Notes under the pieces: model-generated
Database searches by the model: none
The model's input: the letters and a program-made list of their open reading frames with translations, nothing else
Told to the model about the DNA's origin: nothing
Source: Orychophragmus violaceus
Taxonomy: Eukaryota; Streptophyta; Magnoliopsida; Brassicales; Brassicaceae
Length of the DNA stretch: 64,000 nt
Assembly: GCA_030180135.1 (NCBI GenBank)
Contig: CM058231.1
Coordinates: forward strand, 49,982,235 to 50,046,234
Direction: 5' to 3'
Shown here: piece after piece, positions 22,136 through 33,968 of the stretch
How positions within the stretch are numbered: position 1 is the stretch's first letter
How the letters are laid out: every line of letters starts with the position of its first letter
Position numbers and translations under genes: made by a program

Positions 22136-23311
22136 TGTCAAAGAGTCTCTTTTAAGGGGAAAGTGCAAGCAGCCGGGAGACTCTTCAGGGTTTGTGGCCA
22201 TGCAAGAGCAATTGAAGGAAGCTCAACGTAAAATCGAAGAGCAGGCTGCCCATGATGCAGATCACGCCCGACTTACGAATGAGCAGAAGGAAAAGATTGA
22301 GTACCTTTCCTTGGTAGAAAAATATATGCGGGAAAGTGATCCACATTTTCTTGACTTCCTTCAGACTCATAGGCCAGCAGCCAACACGGACGGTCTTCCC
22401 CCAACATGTATAACTTAACTCCATCTGCTGCATAGGTTACTTGTCGCTCTGCCTACCGAACTTCTTTTTTTGGTATATGAATTCAAAACACATTAATATT
22501 GGAGTTTGCATATGTAGATAATCGTTTGTGTGTATATGCAACACAAAACTATTAAAGTTATCAATGTTTTCTTGAAGCAAATGTCTTTTACATCTCTTGT
22601 ATCATTCATATTGAAGTATCACCAATTATAAAATCGTTAATTTGACAAATGGAATAATACCAAAGTCTTATTTTCACGCAAACGTAACAGTCGTCAATTA
22701 ATGGTATCTGGATGTCCCGAGTAGTCGCTGGATAGTCGTTAGATTAGTCATTAAACAGTCGTAAAGTGTCACTGAAGAGTCTCCAAAATGTCACCATAGT
22801 CTACGACTAAATCGTTACTATACTAGTAAGTCACATAACAGTCGCTACATAGTGGCGAGATCATTACCATAATCGTATATGGATGTTCAGATTAGTCGCA
22901 GGATAGTAGTTAAAATGGTCATTACCCAGTCACTACATAGTGGCTAATATTTACGATTACTATCTGACTATACTATACAGTCACATATTAATAGCCCAGT
23001 CGTCACCTCGTTTAACAACTATTCAATGACAACATTTCTCCGATGGCATTTGGACTTCCTTTATAGTCGCACAAATGTCGATGTAGTAGTCGTAAATTAG
23101 TCCTTATATCTTCCGACAACGCTACATCTATTTTACGATTACCTATGTTAGTCGTATAAATAGTCGTAACTCGCCGACTAATAATACGACTATACGATTA
23201 AGCGACTATGGATTTATGGCCATTTTTAGTCATATTTTTATCGTAAAACCCCGATTAACAAATATTCTGCAATTAAAAGTGCAGAAGGGAAAACGCTGTT
23301 TTCTTTTAGTG
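22136..23311 (+). mobile_element. CACTA (En/Spm) transposon, 3' portion
   Basis: Ends at 23311 with ttttcttttagtg (reverse complement CACTAAAAGAAAA). Between about 22680 and 23250 it carries dozens of short AGTCGT / CGACTA motifs in both orientations, the subterminal repeats bound by CACTA transposases. The left limit is not a terminus but a break against element C. The right flank (TATTACGC...) is the LTR of element B, whose other copy (35884-35895) reads GATATTACGC, so TAT is a possible 3-bp target duplication. Confidence 0.8.
22194..22418 (+). pseudogene. CACTA transposase C-terminal fragment
   Basis: Open frame (continuing upstream to the break) with a helical, charged stretch MQEQLKEAQRKIEEQ, then EYLSLVEKYMRESDPHF and a stop. 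This resembles the C-terminal coiled-coil tail of plant Ptta/En/Spm transposases. Its position just before the subterminal repeats fits. The catalytic part is absent. Confidence 0.5.
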
Positions 23312-23679
23312 TATTACGCACCAGAAGATCACTAAGATTCTTGATGGATATGACACACCAACAATGGATTGATTCAATCTTTAGAAAAGATTTTTTGATT
23401 AAAAAGTTGGATAGATTTCGAAAATAAACATCACTTAGTCCATTGTTGATGCTTGTGTCAAAACCAGAATGGTTTGGATATCGTCTTCTTCCATGCTTAA
23501 GTGATTAAGCATTCCTCCAATGGCTTGATTAAATAGCTTGGATCTTGCTCAGGTTTGGTCCTTTTGGCATGGCTAGAATGTCCTCATGTCCAAGTACTTC
23601 CTCAGCTACAAGCTCAACATCCTCTGGTTCAAGCTCAGCTCCATGATCTTTTCCTTGCTTGCTGGCCGTGATCATATCA
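23312..23679 (-). repeat. Element B, left (3') LTR, part
   Basis: Two stretches match the right side: 23312-23430 with 35886-36005, and 23447-23679 with 38802-39037. On the right these are 2.7 kb apart because of block F. The left edge is cut by the CACTA element. It ends GATCATATCA. Confidence 0.65.
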
Positions 23680-23729
23680 TCCTCTCCCACTTGAAAAGGA
23701 TTTGACCTCAAATCTGTTTCATCTGCAAC
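23680..23729 (-). pseudogene. Element B pol tail and polypurine tract
   Basis: Reads ADETDLRSNPFQVGEDD on the minus strand; the part coding FQVGEDD is also the purine tract (AAGTGGGAGAGGA). The frame continues into the LTR (…MPKGP…), as known for CRM-type elements. It joins seamlessly to the integrase tail SDLVPFVAD at 30713 onwards once element A and one copy of GCAAC are removed. Confidence 0.75.
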
Positions 23730-24581
23730 TGATGTAAGCACGGATAAATATGGATTCAATGCTGCTGGTTGTGTAACTCTCTCAGCCTTAATTAGATGAT
23801 GGATCTGTTGATGATAGATGATGGAGATAAAGCAGCTGGTTGTGTATCACTCTCTGCTCAATCTGTTTGATGGAATGGATGTGTAGATGGATCGATGATC
23901 GCCACAAAACCTATGGAATTGTTTTGATAAGACAGGACAAGAGTTTCTTCACACAATCAACTTAACTCAGAATGGAGTTTACACAAAGACAGAATGCTCT
24001 GGCTGAAAGGTTTTTCGTTTTTATTGATCTAGGGTAAAAAGATACAAGGCTGTAAAGGAATCTTATATACTGGTTCTAGCAGCTTTGCCCTTCTAGGGGT
24101 CTTTGAAGCAAGATACAATGTAATTAAGCTAAACTCAGGGACTCTAAGACAATTAAAAATGAAGACAGACTCTTATTGTAAACTAGGACACACGCAAACA
24201 AAGAAAAGTGATGTTAGATAGATAATCATATTCAAATGTATTGAAAGACTTACCTTAACTTTATCTTGTACGAGTTGGATGAGTCTTTAGACCGTTAGAA
24301 GAATGGTAAACATGGTAAGATCCTTTGTGCTCTATTTTTTTGTTCAATGGGCAGTGAGCAGGCTTATATTGATGCTTGGTCCATCTAGGATATTGAATAG
24401 CTTGCTCTTGTTGCAATCTGCTTGGTCTTGATCGGAAGCTTCTAAGATAGGCTTGTATAAGTTGAATAGATGTTCCACTGCCTTGTTGAACTCTTCTCTT
24501 AGAACTCTTCTTCCTGATCTTGTCCTTGGTCTAGCTCTAATAAGTGGTACTTGTGGTTGCTCAGGTTCTATGACCTCATTA
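23730..24581 (-). repeat. Element A, left (3') LTR
   Basis: 852 bp, TGATGTAAGC to CCTCATTA on the plus strand (terminal CA changed to TA). It encodes the C-terminal end of pol (frame stops at 24344). Confidence 0.9.
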
Positions 24582-27500
24582 TTCCCTCCCCCTTGGAAAC
24601 GTTATGTCCTCAGAACTTCTTCTTCTTCACATGCATTGTAATGAGACAATTGAGTAACATTGAAAGTACAAGATATCTGAAACTCATCTGGAAGCTCCAG
24701 TTTGTAGGCATTGTCATTGATCATTTCTGGCACTTTGAATGATCCATCTCCTCTTGGTGCAAGCTTGGACTTCCTCTAATTTGGAAACCATTCATGCCTC
24801 ATGTGCAGCCACACCCAATATCATGGTTGGGATATAACTTATTTCTTGTGCTTATCAACTTGTTGCTTGACTCGTTCAGCCTTCTTCTCCAAGTTCTCTT
24901 TAACCTTTTCATGAAGCTTTTTAACAAACTCAGCCTTGGTTGCTCCATCTGGACTTGAGTAGATAGCATGTGGCAGTGTAATAAGGTCTAAAGGAGTAGT
25001 GGGTTTAAACCCATAGACAACTTCAAAAGGAGAATGGTTAGTAGTAGAGTGTGTAGCATGGTTATAAGCAAACTCAATGTAGGGTAAACAAGATAACCAA
25101 GTCGTTAAATTCTTACCAACCGTGGCTATCAATAAATTTGAGAGTGTGTGGTTTACTACCTCTGTTTGGCCATCAGTTTGAGGATGGCAAGTGGTGGAAA
25201 ACAACAGCTTTGTTCCCAACTTCCTCCAAAGTATTTTCCAAAAGTGGCCAAGTAATTTGGTATCACGGCCAGACAAAATGGTTCTTGGTATCCCATGTAG
25301 CCTCACCACTTCTTTGAAGAAAAAATCAGCTATTTGCACAGTATCACTGGTCTTGTTGCATAGAATGAAGTGAGCCATCTTTGAGAACCTGTCCACAACT
25401 ACAAAGATAGAATCTTTGTGGTTGATCATTGGTAACCCTAAAACAAAATCCATAGAGATATCCACCCAAAGTGCATTAGGAATAGGCAATGGTAAGTATA
25501 AACCGTTTGGATGTAACCTGGATTTAGCCTTTAGGCAAGTGATGCATTTGGCACAATGCCTCTCCACATCTCTTCTCATGTGTGGCCAGAAGAAGTGCTC
25601 CTTAAGAACTCAACGTTTTCTCCCTGCCAAAATGACCCGTTAAACCACCTCCATGAGCTTCTTTGGTCAGTATCTCTCTCATGGATCCTTGAGGAATGCC
25701 TAGCCTTCTGTCCTTGAAGAGGAACCCATCATGTTGATAGAATGCTCCAAAGTCTGCTTTAGTGGTTTCCTTGTAGACTTCTTGAAAGTCTGGATCAGCT
25801 GCATACACACCCTTGGTGTGTTCAAATCCCATGATCTTAGCCTCCATTGTAGATATAAGAGTATGCCTTCTGGACAATGCATCAGCTACAATGTTTTCTT
25901 TACCTTTATTGTATGTGATCATGTATGGAAATGTCTCCACAAACTCCAGCCACTTTGCATGTCGCTTCTTGAGATTGGTTTGTCTTCTTAGGTGCTTAAG
26001 AGTCTCATAGTCTGTATGAATCACAAACTCCTTAGATAGTAAGTAGTGTTGCCAAGTTTCAAGTGACCTTATCAAAGCATAAAGCTCTTTGTCATAGGTA
26101 GGATAATTGAGTGTAGCACCACTGAGCTTTTCACTAAAGAATGCTAATGGTCTTCCTCCTTGTGTTAGAACATCTCATATTCCTGTTCCAGAAGCATCAC
26201 ATTCAATCTCAAATGGAATGTCAAAGTTAGGAAGTACCAAAACATGTGCATGGGTTAAGTATTGTTTGAGCTTGTTGAAAGCTTCTTCCTGAGCTTGTCC
26301 CCACACAAAGGTTGTGTTCTTCTTGATCACAGAGGTTAATGGTGTTACTATTGTGCTGAAATCCTTCACAAATCTCCTGTAAAAACTAGCCAGCCCATGG
26401 AAACTCTTCACATGACCGACTGTAGATGGTGTTGGCCACTCTTGGATGGCTTTGATCTTCTCCTCATCTACCTTTAATCTATGTGAACTCACAACAAATT
26501 CTAAAAGAACCAATTGATCAATGTAGAATGTACATTTTTTTAAGTTTGCATATAAGCCTTCTAACCTAAGCGTGTCTAGAACCTGTTATAGATGTTGATA
26601 TGATCAGATAATCAATGGCTATATATCAATATGTTATCAAAGTAGACAACAACAAAATTACAGATGTAATACCTTAGGACGCGATTCATGAGTCTCATAA
26701 AGGTGTTTGGAGCATTTGTAAGCCCAAATGACATGATTAGCAATTCATAAAGCCCCTGCTTTGTTTTGAATGATGTCTTCCATTCATCTCCTTCCTTCAT
26801 CCTCACTTGGTGATAACCACTCTTAAGGTCTATCTTTTAAAAGATAGTGGCTCCACTTAATTCATCTAGCATGTCATCCAGCCTTGGTATGGGATGCATG
26901 TACTTGATTGTGATGTTGTTTATAGCCCTACAATCAACACACATTCTCCAAGTATCATCTTTCTTAGGCACCATCAAAATAGGCACAACACATGGGCTAA
27001 GACTCTCCCTGATGTACCCTTTTGACATGAGCTCCTGAACTTGTTTCTCCAGCTCCTTAGATTTTTCAGGGTTGACTCTATAGGATGGTCTGTTTGGTAA
27101 AGGTGCTCCTGGTACCAAATTAATTTGATGCTCTATGCCCCTTAGAGGTGGAAGGCCTGAAGGTATGTCTTCTAGAAAAACATCCTTGTACTAATCCAAG
27201 AGCGTGTGTAATTCCTTTGGTACCTCCTGGTCTTCATTCCCTGAAAACAAGCTTTTTCTAAAGATCATGAGTAGCACATGCTCTTTAAGATCTAAAGACT
27301 TTAAAATACTCATTGGAGAAATATACAAGCTTGTTTTACTTTCCTTAGCTCCTTTGTCCATAGCTAGTTGCATGGTATGAACTTCATGTGGTGTGAGAGG
27401 AGCAAGGTTGTGCTTCTTGTTCTAATGAGTAAAGCTGTAGATGTTGGTACGCCGATTGTGTATGGTCTCCTTGTCAAACTGCCATGGTCTTCCTAAGAGG

Positions 27501-27925
27501 ATATGGCCTGCTTGCATTGGCACAACATCACACTTAACCTCATATGTGTACTTGCCTATGCTGAATGACACCAAGACTTGTTCATTGATATTCATCTCAG
27601 TCTCATCATTCAGCTACTTGAGTCGGTATGGCTTTGGATGTTTGGTCTTCTTGAAACCTAGCTTATCAACAAGATACTTGCTAGACACGTTAGTACAAGA
27701 ACCACCATCAATGATCAAGCTACATACCTTTGATTCAATACATATTTTATGAAAGATGTTTTCCCTCTGAATTTTCTCTGGTTCAAACATAGCACTAAGT
27801 GATCTCTTGGTCACTAAGATCTCCCCAGTCTCTGGATAATCAGTGACTTCTTCTTCAAATTCAATGTACTCTTCCCCTGCCTCATCTTGTGACTCATACT
27901 CCCTCTTATCCCTTAGAACCATCAC
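24344..27925 (-). pseudogene. Element A pol: protease, RT, RNase H, integrase
   Basis: From right to left on the minus strand: zinc knuckle region just upstream, protease with LIIDGGSCTNVSS near 27710, RT (VPGAPLPNRPSYRVNPEK near 27110; WRMCVDCRAINNITIKY near 26930; FVVVYFDNILIYSH near 26630), RNase H/connection (GHVKSFHGLASFYRRFVKDF near 26400; WQHYLLSKEFVIHTDYETLKHL near 26040; ADALSRRH) and integrase (HCAKCITCLKAKS; WVDISMDFVLGLP; HPQTDGQTEVVNHTLS) to 24839, then a tail with PPT-coded FQGGGNN running into the LTR. RT active site YFDD has become YFDN and the protease motif is DGGS rather than DTGS/DSGA. Stops occur between blocks and at about 24610. Dead copy of an otherwise full polyprotein. 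Confidence 0.85.
24582..24596 (-). promoter_or_regulatory. Polypurine tract of element A
   Basis: Minus strand CCAAGGGGGAGGGAA, directly before the 3' LTR; also codes FQGGGN of pol. Confidence 0.85.
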
Positions 27926-28971
27926 CCTCTGGTTTGGACAGTCTCTTGCATAGTGTCCCTTGCCTTGATATTTGAAACAGGTTATGTCACGGCTCCTTTG
28001 GGTCTTATTCTGCTATGTTTGGAGTGTCTTGAATGAGCTTGGAATAGCCTTTCTTGAACCGGTTGTCTACCTCTATAGACTTGCCTTTGTCAACACTCTT
28101 TGATGGCAGAGAATTCCAACTGGGCTTGCTTCTGTTGGTGACAGTAGTCTTTCTCTTGATATGTTGTTCTCCTTGTATGGCATGGTGCAATAATTCTTCC
28201 ATGTTCTCATAGTTCTGCCTCTCCAATTTCCTTGCAATCCTATCTTGTAAACCATCTAGGAACTGAGCCATAAGTGTTTCCTCTGAGTCTTGAACCTCCA
28301 GACGGTTCTTGAGTGTTTCAAACTCTTCAAAATACTCTCTACAGACTTTTTCCTTGTGAGAGCTTCCTGGAACGTTTTTGCAAGTCTCTGTAGTAGTAAG
28401 CTGGAACATATCTCTTCTTGAGATGAAACTTCATGTCATCCCAATCATCCCACGCCTAAGTCTTCTCCTTTCAGACACTTCTCTATCCACCAAGTTAGTG
28501 CATTGTATGTTAACTGAGCAGCACCTAAAGACACATTTATTGCCTCTGAATGTTGGTAGTAATCAAAGATGTAGTCCATCCATATCTCCCAATCAAGGTA
28601 AGCTTCTGGATTGCCTTTCCAGCAAAGGTAGGAGGCTTAAGCTTAAGATCTTTGACACAACTCCTATCCTCTTCCTGGTCTCTATCTCTACTCATGTATC
28701 TGACATGGCCTCTGTTCTCCTCTTTGTCCCTGCCTCTTTGATGTTTTCTCCTAGGCTAAGGGTCTGGTTCATGATGTAAATCATCCTCCAAGTCAAGCAT
28801 GTCTTTATCAGTATCTTCCTCAACTTGTTGCCTCTGTTCTCTGTGGATATTTTGGATTGAGGCTCTAGGTACTGGCCTCTGCTCAAGCTGAGTAATCATG
28901 TTGCTGATTCCTCTCATGGCTTCCAACAGCTGAGCCATGGTGATCTGATCTAGGGCAGCTTCTTCTCCCAT
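27926..28971 (-). pseudogene. Element A gag
   Basis: Starts MGEEAALDQITMAQLLEAMR at 28971, where relatives also begin with a short helical segment. It meets a TAG near 28756, then continues through a gag core (DLKLKPPTFAGKGNPEAYLDW near 28640; REYFEEFETLKNRL near 28340; TLMAQFLDGL near 28270) with frameshifts, to a zinc knuckle at about 27980-27945 reading CFKYQGKGHYARDC. The second knuckle Cys is Tyr. Family: retrotransposon gag of CRM-like chromoviruses, which packages the RNA. Confidence 0.75.
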
Positions 28972-28995
28972 GATTTTGTACCTGAAAGTTAACAC

Positions 28996-29844
28996 AAAAG
29001 TTCATGGTATCAATATGTCCTAAGCTTCTCTGTTAACAAGGCTATGCATGGTTTTAAATCTCTTTGATAAGAAAATAAGAATCAAACTCGGTTTAGTAAG
29101 CTTTAGCAAGATTGAAAACGATTTAGGAAGATTGAAAACGTTTTAGGAAAACCGGTTTTATTACTTAAAAAAAACAAAAGGATTTTGGTTTTTAAATTGG
29201 ACCACGGTTTATTCCAAGCACTAAACTCCTTTTATTGGTTAAAATAAATTGAAAATGGTTTAGGAAAAGTAACAAATCGATGTAGGGTTTTGAAATTTTC
29301 GAAAAGGGTTTTGGGCGGCTGAAACTTCTTTGGAAATATTCAAACTTTCCTTTTCTACTTGTTGCACACGTTTTTGAATCAAAATATGGTAAACTAGCTT
29401 TAGAAAAATATGGCAACAACACTTTTTTGGGTTTTTGTTTAAGCAAAATTGAATCAAAGAAACTAAACTTCTTCTCTTTCCTTTTGAGTTTATGAAAAAC
29501 TAGACAATGAACATGCAAACAAACTTGAAACTAATTGATTTCTTTTGGGTTTTTGGGTTTAGGAAAGCAAAACAAACAATTTTCTCTTTGGTTTTTTATG
29601 CAAGACTTAAAAACAGAACAATCTAAACGCAACATAATGAGTGAATGCAAGGTAAAACGATTTTTTAATGGTTTTCTTTAAGGATTTAAACAAATCAGAG
29701 ACTATAGCTAAGCATGAATGATAAAACAGACAATTTTATGGTTTTTTATTTATTTAAGATGCAATGAAGAACAAAAAATATGAATCTAGATGCAATGAAA
29801 ACTGAAAGGAAAGGAGTAGATACACTTGATCTATGAACTTTTCT
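28996..29844 (-). other. Element A 5' untranslated leader
   Basis: About 850 bp, A-rich on the minus-strand RNA with many short T/A runs. No coding feature. Confidence 0.6.
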
Positions 29845-29856
29845 GCTCTGGTACCA
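29845..29856 (-). promoter_or_regulatory. Primer binding site of element A
   Basis: Minus strand TGGTACCAGAGC, one mismatch to the initiator-tRNA-Met complement; two bases from the LTR. Confidence 0.85.
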
Positions 29857-29858
29857 GA

Positions 29859-30712
29859 TGATGTAGGCACGTATTGAGATATATTCAATGCTACTGGTTG
29901 TGTAACTCTCTCAGCCTTGAACATATGATGGATTTGTTTATGATAGATGATGGAGATGAAGCAGCTGGTTGTGTAACACTCTCTACTCAATCTGTTTGAT
30001 AGAATGGATGAGTAAATGGATTGATGGTCGCCACAAAACCTATGGAATGGTTTTGATAAGAAAGGACAAGAGATGCTTCACACAATTTTTCACTAAACTC
30101 AGAATGGAGTTTACACAAAGACAGAATGCTCTGGCTGAAAGGTTTTCGTTTTCATTGATCTAGGGTAAAAAGATACACGGCTCTAAAGGAACCTTATATA
30201 CTGGTTCTAGCAGTTTTACCCTTCTAGGGGTCTTTGAAGCAAAATACAAAGTAATTAAGCTAAACTCTGGGACTCTAAGACAACTAAAAACAAAGACAAA
30301 ATCTTATTTTAAACTACGAGACACGCAAACAAAGAAAAGAGCCGTTAGATAGATAAACATATTCAAATGTATTGAAAGACTTACCTTACCTTGATCTTGG
30401 ACGAGTTGGATGAGTCTTTAGACCGTTGGAAGAATGGTAAACATGGTAAGCTCATTTGTGCTCTCTTTGTTTGTTGAATGGGCAGTGAGCAGACTTAGAT
30501 TGATGCTTGGTCCATCTAGGATGTTGAATAGCTTGCTCTTGTTGCAATCTGCTTGGTCTTGATCAGAAGCTTCTAAGATAGGCTGGTGTAAGTTGAGTAG
30601 ATGTTCCACTGCCTTGTTGAACTCTTCTCTTAGCATTCTTGTTCCTGATGTTGTCCTAGGTCCAGCTCTAACAAGTGGTACTTGTGGTTGCTCAGGTTTT
30701 ATGACCTCATCA
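29859..30712 (-). repeat. Element A, right (5') LTR
   Basis: 854 bp, TGATGTAGGC to CCTCATCA. In this copy the pol-tail stop seen in the left LTR is TCA, so the frame stays open further and is fused in frame with the element B integrase tail (30840-30418). Confidence 0.9.
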
Positions 30713-33700
30713 GCAACAAAAGGAACAAGATCAGAAACAATAAAACTTGAACTAACGTTGTACTTACCTTGGAGATCAAGCTGGTAGGCATTGTCACTGA
30801 TCCTCCTGATTATTTTGAATGGACCATAAATCCTTTGCATGATTTTGGATTTCCTTTCCGTTGGAAATCTCTAATTTCTCAAGTGAACCCACACGAGGTC
30901 TCCTTCCTCAAAGATCATTTGGCGTCTGCCCTTGTTAGTTTGTTTGACATACATCTTGGTCTTTTCTTCTTTGTTCTTTCTAGCTTGCTCATGGATCTGC
31001 TTAACTAGTTCAACATTTTTCTTGCCATCAATACTAGTTCATTCACTCAAAGGCAAATGGATTAGATCCAAATGTAAATAGGATTAAAGCCATAAACAAT
31101 TTGAAATGGAGAATACTTAGAAGCAGAATGCACAACATGATTATATGCAAATTCTATTTGAGGCAAACAATCTTCCCAAGTTCTAAAATTCTTTTTGATT
31201 AATGCGCGCAGAAGAGTTCCTAAGGTACTATTAATTACTTATGTTTGGCCATCAGTTTGAGGGTGACAAGTAGTAGAAAACAACAACTTAGTCCCTAACT
31301 TAGACCACAAAGTCTTCCAAAGGTAGATAAGAAACTTAGTATCTCTATCAGAAACTATAGTCTTAGGCATTCCATGCAATCTAACAATCTCTTTAAAGAA
31401 CAAGTATGTTATATGAGATGCATCATTAGTCTTATTTCATACTATAAAATGTGCCATTGAAAATCTATCAACCACAACAAAGATAGAATCCTTACCATTC
31501 CTAGTCATAGGCAATCCAAGCATGAAATCCATAGATATATCAACCCAAGGATGCAAAGGAATAGGAAGACGAGTATACAAACCGTGTGGCTGAAATTTTG
31601 GTTTGGCATGTTTACAAACGTCACATCTACCACAGACTCTCTCAACGTCTCTCTTCATATGGGGCCAATGGAAATGGTCTTTTATCACTTCTAGAGTTTT
31701 GGAATTGCCAAAGTATCCCATAAGGCCTCCACCATGAGCTTCCCTGGCAAACAAATTTTGAAGAGAACAATTAGGTACATACAAGCGGTTCTCATAATAG
31801 AGATACCTATCTTGTCTATGGTAATGTCCAGAAGCAAATTTAGAACAAACTTTATAGATATCTTGAAAATCAGGATCATTTTCATAAAGCTCTTTAATAT
31901 GCTCAAATCCCAAAAGTTTTGCATCAAGAGTAAAGATAAGAGTGTGCCTTCTGAATAATGCATCAGCAACTACATTATCTTTACCTTTCTTATACTTGAT
32001 GATGTATGGGAATGTTTCAATGAATTCAACCCAACGAGCATGCCTCTTATTGAGTTTATGCAGGCCTTTCATGTGTTTGAGAGACTCATGGTTGGTATGG
32101 ATGTTGAACTCTTTAGGCCTCAGATAGTGTTGCCAAGTTTGCAAGGTTCGGACGAAAGCATAAAGCTCCTTATCATAGGTTGGTTAGTTTAAAGTAGCTC
32201 CTCCAAGCTTTTCACTGAAATAGGAAATTGGTTTCTTTTCTTGCATCAGAACTGCTCCAATTCGTATACTTGATGCATCACACTCAATTTCAAAGATTTT
32301 TAGAAAGTCTAGCAAGATAAAAATTAGGAGCATTAGTAATCTTCTCTTTAAGTGTCTGAAATGCTTCTTTCTGTTTGAAACCGACTTTCTTTTTGATAAC
32401 TTCATTGAGTGGTGTTGCAATGGTGCTAAAGTCCTTGACAAAACATATATAGAACCCAGCCAGGCCATGAAAGCTTCTTATTTCTCCTACTGGCTTAAGA
32501 CTTGGCCACTCTTTAATAGCCTTGACTTTCTCCTCATCTACCTTAAATCCATCTACACTTACAACGAAACCTAGAAAGACAAGATTATATGTGCAAAAAG
32601 TGAATTTGCTGAAGTTATCAAAGAGTTTCTCATGTCTAAGAACACTTAAGACAAAATCAAGATGTTGGACATGTTCATCTAAGCTTTTGTTGTAGACTAG
32701 AATGTCATCAAAGTACACTACAACAAAATATCCTATGAAAGCTCTAAGAACACGATTCATTAGTCTTATGAATGTACTAGGTGCATTTTTCAATCAAAAG
32801 GGCATAACTAACCACTTATGTAACCCATACTTAGTTTTAAATGCATTTTTCCATTCATCACCCTCCTTCATCATAATCTGATGATAGCCACTTTTAAGAT
32901 CAATCTTAGAAACTTGCTAGAACCATGCAATTCATCAAGCATACCATCTAATCTAGGAATAGGGTGTCGATACATTACAGTGATTTGTTGATGGCTCTAC
33001 AATCAACACACATGCGCCAGCTCCCATCTTTTTTGGGCACAAGTAAGACTGGTACAGGACATGGACTCATGCTTTCTCTGATATGTCCTTTAGCCATGAG
33101 CTTATCAACTTGTCTTTGTAACTCTTTTGTTTCCACATGATTGGTGCGGTATGCTGGTCTATTTGGTAGTGTGGCTCCTGGTATGAATTCAATATGATTT
33201 TCAATGCCACGAATTGGTGGTAAACCACTTGGAGTCTCCTCAAGAACACATCCTTATAATCCTGCAATAGCTTACTCAGTTCACTCGGTAAGGACGGTGT
33301 AAGGTTAGTCAAGGTCACAAGAGCTTCCTTAAACACAAACAAGATGATAGGCTAACTTGAATACATAGATTTCTTAACTTCATTAGCTTTTATAAAGAGA
33401 TTAGGTTGTTTGATTAACATGTTTTCTTGCATTGAAGGTATAGTTGATCCTCATAAACCCCATGAGGTGTCATGGGAATGAGAGTAGTCTTCATTCCTTT
33501 AAACACAAGAGTGTGCCTGTTGGTAAAACCATCATGGATTACTTTCCTATCTGATTGCCATGGACGTCCAAGAAGAATGGGCAGTACATCACATAAGACC
33601 TCATCATCATACTTCCCAATAGAAAATGGCACGATCACTTGATTCTTAATTCTCAATTCTCCTTCTTCATTTAACCACTGAAGCTTATAGGACTTATGAT

Positions 33701-33968
33701 GCTTATTTTCTTCCAAACAGAGCTTCTTCACCATGGTTTCACTTGCCACATTAGTGCAGCTTCCTCCATCAATGATTAGACTACACACCTTTCCTTTGAC
33801 ATGGCATCTAGTGTGAAACAGATTCTCTCTTTGCTCTTGTTCTTCAGTTTGGATTTGAATGATCAAGGATCTTCTAGCAAACAAGTGGCAATCCTTTGTC
33901 AACTCTTTCTTCTTTAGAAGATGAATACTCCTTTGGCTCAGGCTCATCCTCGGATTCAATATCTCCAT
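30713..33968 (-). pseudogene. Element B pol: protease, RT, RNase H, integrase
   Basis: Right to left: protease (SLIIDGGSCTNVASETMV near 33760), RT (TAPIMWKQKSYKDKLIS region near 33120; FVVVYFDDILVYNKSLDEHVQHL near 32710, active site YFDD kept; VSVDGFKVDEEKVKAIKEWP near 32530), RNase H (WQHYLRPKEFNIHTNHESLKHM near 32120), integrase zinc and core (CGRCDVCKHAKPKFQPHGL near 31610; WVDISMDFMLGLP near 31530) and tail GPFKIIRRISDNAYQLDL...SDLVPFVAD to 30713, where element A begins. Several stops and shifts. Integrase after about 31437 is only traceable in pieces (…TNGQT-like region near 31250). Confidence 0.8.

Larger units (their letters stand above)
23730..30712 (-). mobile_element. Element A: CRM-like Ty3-gypsy element, structurally complete
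   Basis: LTRs 23730-24581 and 29859-30712 are flanked by a perfect 5-bp duplication GCAAC (23725-23729 and 30713-30717). Primer binding site 29856-29845 and polypurine tract 24596-24582 are in place, and gag-pol lies between them on the minus strand. In the last 220 bp the two LTRs differ at about 16 positions, so the insertion is not recent. It landed in the integrase C-terminal codons of element B. Coding capacity is lost through stops and frameshifts. Confidence 0.9.

Noticed and set aside
24453..24742. Plus-strand open frames over the element A LTR edge
   Set aside because: Shadows of the pol tail and polypurine tract.
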